Source: Bdellovibrio bacteriovorus HD100
GTDB taxonomy: Bacteria; Bdellovibrionota; Bdellovibrionia; Bdellovibrionales; Bdellovibrionaceae
Direction of reading: 5' to 3'
DNA: 64,000 nt
NCBI RefSeq assembly: GCF_000196175.1
Contig: NC_005363.1
Coordinates: 1,364,001 to 1,428,000 of the forward strand
Part shown: positions 62,225 to 64,000 of the stretch, one piece after another
How positions within the stretch are numbered: the stretch's first letter is position 1
Layout of the letters: the number at the start of each line of letters is the position of its first letter
Program-made: the position numbers and the translations under genes
The notes under the pieces: model-generated
What the model saw: the letters and a program-made list of their open reading frames with translations, nothing else
What the model was told of the DNA's origin: nothing
The model's database searches: none

Positions 62225-64000
62225 ACTAACACCTCGTCTTCTTCAGCATCCAGCGGCAGGGTGAAGGCAACAGTGGTCCCAAGGCCCACTTTACTTTCCA
62301 TCGTCACTTTGCCGCCATGGAGTTCAATAAAATATTTAACCAGATAAAGTCCAAGGCCGGTTCCCTTGGTGCGCAGATCCTGATCGGAACCGCGCGTGAA
62401 TTTGCCCCAGACCTTTTCCATGTCTTCGGGTTTGATCCCTTCCCCGGTGTCCTTCACCAGGACATGCACGTACTCTTCAGATTCGTGCGAGATCACTTCG
62501 ATCTGTCCGCCGCTGGGCGTGTACTTGATCGCATTTTCAATCAGATTGATCACAACCTCTTTCAAAAGGGTGGTGTCAAATTCCACAGAGAACATCGGCT
62601 CCAGCGCCGTGTGAATCTGGATACCTCTTTCGCGGGCCAGCGGGCGCAGGTGCTGCAGGGCCTCTTCGATGATCTCGTTGATGTCTGCGACCTCTTTGTT
62701 GATTTTGAAGTCGCGGGACTCCACGCGCAGAACCTTCAGAATGGACTGGATATAACGATTCAGTTCATCACTGAACAGGCGCAGGGACTTCAGGTCCTGA
62801 CCCAGTTCCGCATCCTGGGAATGCTGGGTCAACAGACGGTCCACGATGGCCTGGATTTTTGCAATCGGGGTTTTCAGGTCATGGGAAATCAGACTGACGA
62901 AGTTGTTTTTCAACTGTTCCAGCTGTGCCAGATATTCCTGTTCCTGCTGCAAATGGAAGTTCTGGCGTTCAATCTTGGTGGCCTGATAACCGATGAAGAT
63001 GATCCAGCTTGTGGCCAGCAGGACGAACGGAGAAAACGCCGGGGACCAGAAATAGAACGTGTCAAAGACCCAGGCGGACAGGGCTGCCAGCAGTGTTCCG
63101 ATCCACAGAATAAAGAACAGCGCCACCGACTGTGGATAAGTCGTGATCACAAAGACCGCCATCAGCATCAGCACAAAGAACCCGGCGGCATACCACACAA
63201 AGCTTAAGCGTTTGATCCATTTGTCGCCCAAAACGGTGTCAGTGATATGAGCCAGAATCTCGGTGCGTGACAGCGTCCCCATTGGGGTCATGTACACCGG
63301 AGCCGATGAGGTCTCGGCACCGATCAGAATAATTTTATCAGTGAACGCATTGGCCGGAAGTTCGTCATAGATGATTTCGCTTAACGAGTACTGCTTAAAC
63401 ACCCGGGCGGACCCACGATAGTTGATCGCCAGTCCTGCCAGTTGGGTTGGGAACTTTTTGCCCGTGATTTTTTCCACCAGGTGAGGCATTTCGGCTCGTT
63501 GCGGGAACACACGACGGACCACGCCGTCTTCGTCTCGGCGAAGTTCATTGCTTCCCAGATTGTTGTGATCGCGGTTGGTAAAGACCGGGGTCAGGATGCG
63601 CTCCAGGGAATTCGTGGTCGAGGCCCACACGATGCGCGGATCCAGGAAGATGCGCTGATCTTCCGGGGTCATGCGAACGGTGCCGATGTTGTCGCCAAAG
63701 TACAGGGTCACACCCACCGACTGGGGGTTCTGGCGCAGGATGCGCAAAAGCAGTTCGGACCACAGGGGTTTGTTCCAGAAGAAGCTGTCGGTGATGTCGG
63801 TGACTTCGCTCATATTGTCGAGGAAGTTTGTCCGGGCATCATAGATCATCGCAAAATCTGATTGTTTGATGGTGATCAGAACGATCTGCGGGGAGGTCTT
63901 TTGGTCTCCGCGCAGTTGGAATCGCTGGTCGTAGGACGTGATTTCATCATTGGATAAAGCCAGGCAACCAATAAGCCAGCACAAAAGGCAACGCAGCCAA
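62221..64000 (-). CDS. CHASE2-domain sensor histidine kinase, partial at window edge
   Basis: The reading frame runs off the right edge. Its visible start (RCLLCWLIGCLA) is already a hydrophobic segment, so only a few N-terminal codons are probably missing. An extracytoplasmic CHASE2 domain of about 230 residues (from SYDQRFQLRGDQK to PMGTLSRTEILAHITDTVL) is followed by three TMs (WYAAGFFVLMLMAVFVIT and two more). A coiled coil and HisKA follow, with the phospho-acceptor His in FVSLISHDLKTPIAKIQ. The HATPase has an N box (NLIENAIKYTPSGG), a G1 box (DTGEGIKPEDMEKVWGKF) and a G2 box (GTGLGLYLVKYF). It is the cognate kinase of the NtrC-type regulator. Confidence 0.93.
   Translation of the reverse strand, partial: WLRCLLCWLIGCLALSNDEITSYDQRFQLRGDQKTSPQIVLITIKQSDFAMIYDARTNFLDNMSEVTDITDSFFWNKPLWSELLLRILRQNPQSVGVTLYFGDNIGTVRMTPEDQRIFLDPRIVWASTTNSLERILTPVFTNRDHNNLGSNELRRDEDGVVRRVFPQRAEMPHLVEKITGKKFPTQLAGLAINYRGSARVFKQYSLSEIIYDELPANAFTDKIILIGAETSSAPVYMTPMGTLSRTEILAHITDTVLGDKWIKRLSFVWYAAGFFVLMLMAVFVITTYPQSVALFFILWIGTLLAALSAWVFDTFYFWSPAFSPFVLLATSWIIFIGYQATKIERQNFHLQQEQEYLAQLEQLKNNFVSLISHDLKTPIAKIQAIVDRLLTQHSQDAELGQDLKSLRLFSDELNRYIQSILKVLRVESRDFKINKEVADINEIIEEALQHLRPLARERGIQIHTALEPMFSVEFDTTLLKEVVINLIENAIKYTPSGGQIEVISHESEEYVHVLVKDTGEGIKPEDMEKVWGKFTRGSDQDLRTKGTGLGLYLVKYFIELHGGKVTMESKVGLGTTVAFTLPLDAEEDEVLV

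Overview
The window reads as chromosomal DNA of a Bdellovibrio-like predatory bacterium (Bdellovibrionota), though this rests on gene content only. It has a roughly 50% GC genome, a complete-looking myxobacterial-type gliding (Glt/Agl) locus, and lipid A genes in which a Gfo/Idh/MocA dehydrogenase sits between lpxA and lpxB. That last feature fits the published 2,3-diamino-glucose lipid A of B. bacteriovorus. Two chemoreceptors end in the same unusual ...KVGTTDGF tail.

Layout. 1-9 kb: the 5' part of a secreted zinc metallopeptidase and a giant (about 2,580 aa) lipoprotein of Ig-like, Calx-beta and RCC1 repeats, both on the minus strand, followed by the remnant of a secreted HAD phosphatase. 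9-15 kb: accessory metabolism. A MarR-GNAT fusion with a hotdog thioesterase lies behind a 32-bp palindrome. Next a LysR regulator is divergent from a three-gene isonitrile cluster (isocyanide synthase, Fe/2-oxoglutarate oxygenase, flavin monooxygenase), then an ASCH protein. 15.0-16.6 kb: an AT-richer two-gene cassette, a four-TM protein with an ion-channel-like pore loop translationally coupled to a ThsB-type TIR protein. It lies between two identical 40-bp direct repeats beside tRNA-Glu and tRNA-Lys. This is the best candidate for an undescribed (probably antiphage) system. 17-24.6 kb: housekeeping genes purA, serA-like, serC-like, lptE, holA, a PilZ protein, rpsT and murJ. 24.6-28.1 kb: two tandem paralogous chemoreceptors. 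28.2-40.8 kb: an 11-gene minus-strand gliding operon running from a CglB-like VWA lipoprotein through GYF-PilZ, TolQ, two TolR, a large TPR protein, a small secreted protein, FHA-TonB, an outer-membrane barrel and a second TPR protein to a coiled-coil protein. 41-45 kb: mazG, pgpH and ybeY. 45.2-57.4 kb: a plus-strand envelope block: prfB (programmed +1 frameshift), lolC/E, lolD, bamA, skp, lpxA, gnnA-like, lpxB, lpxK, lpxL and a DUF3108 lipoprotein. 57.4-64 kb: a double cNMP-binding protein, two GT9 heptosyltransferase-like genes, an NtrC-type response regulator and its CHASE2 histidine kinase, which runs off the right edge.

How they work together. The 45-57 kb block builds the outer membrane: lipoprotein release, barrel insertion, periplasmic chaperoning and lipid A synthesis. 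lptE, murJ and the GT9 genes supply related steps elsewhere. The gliding operon encodes an inner-membrane proton-driven motor, periplasmic TPR and TonB-like connectors, an outer-membrane barrel and a surface adhesin. Notably, the first TolR-like subunit has Ala where the family has its proton-binding Asp, while the second keeps the Asp.

Limits: everything was read by eye. Family calls come from motifs and overall similarity. Coordinates of promoters, hairpins and chosen starts are hand-derived.
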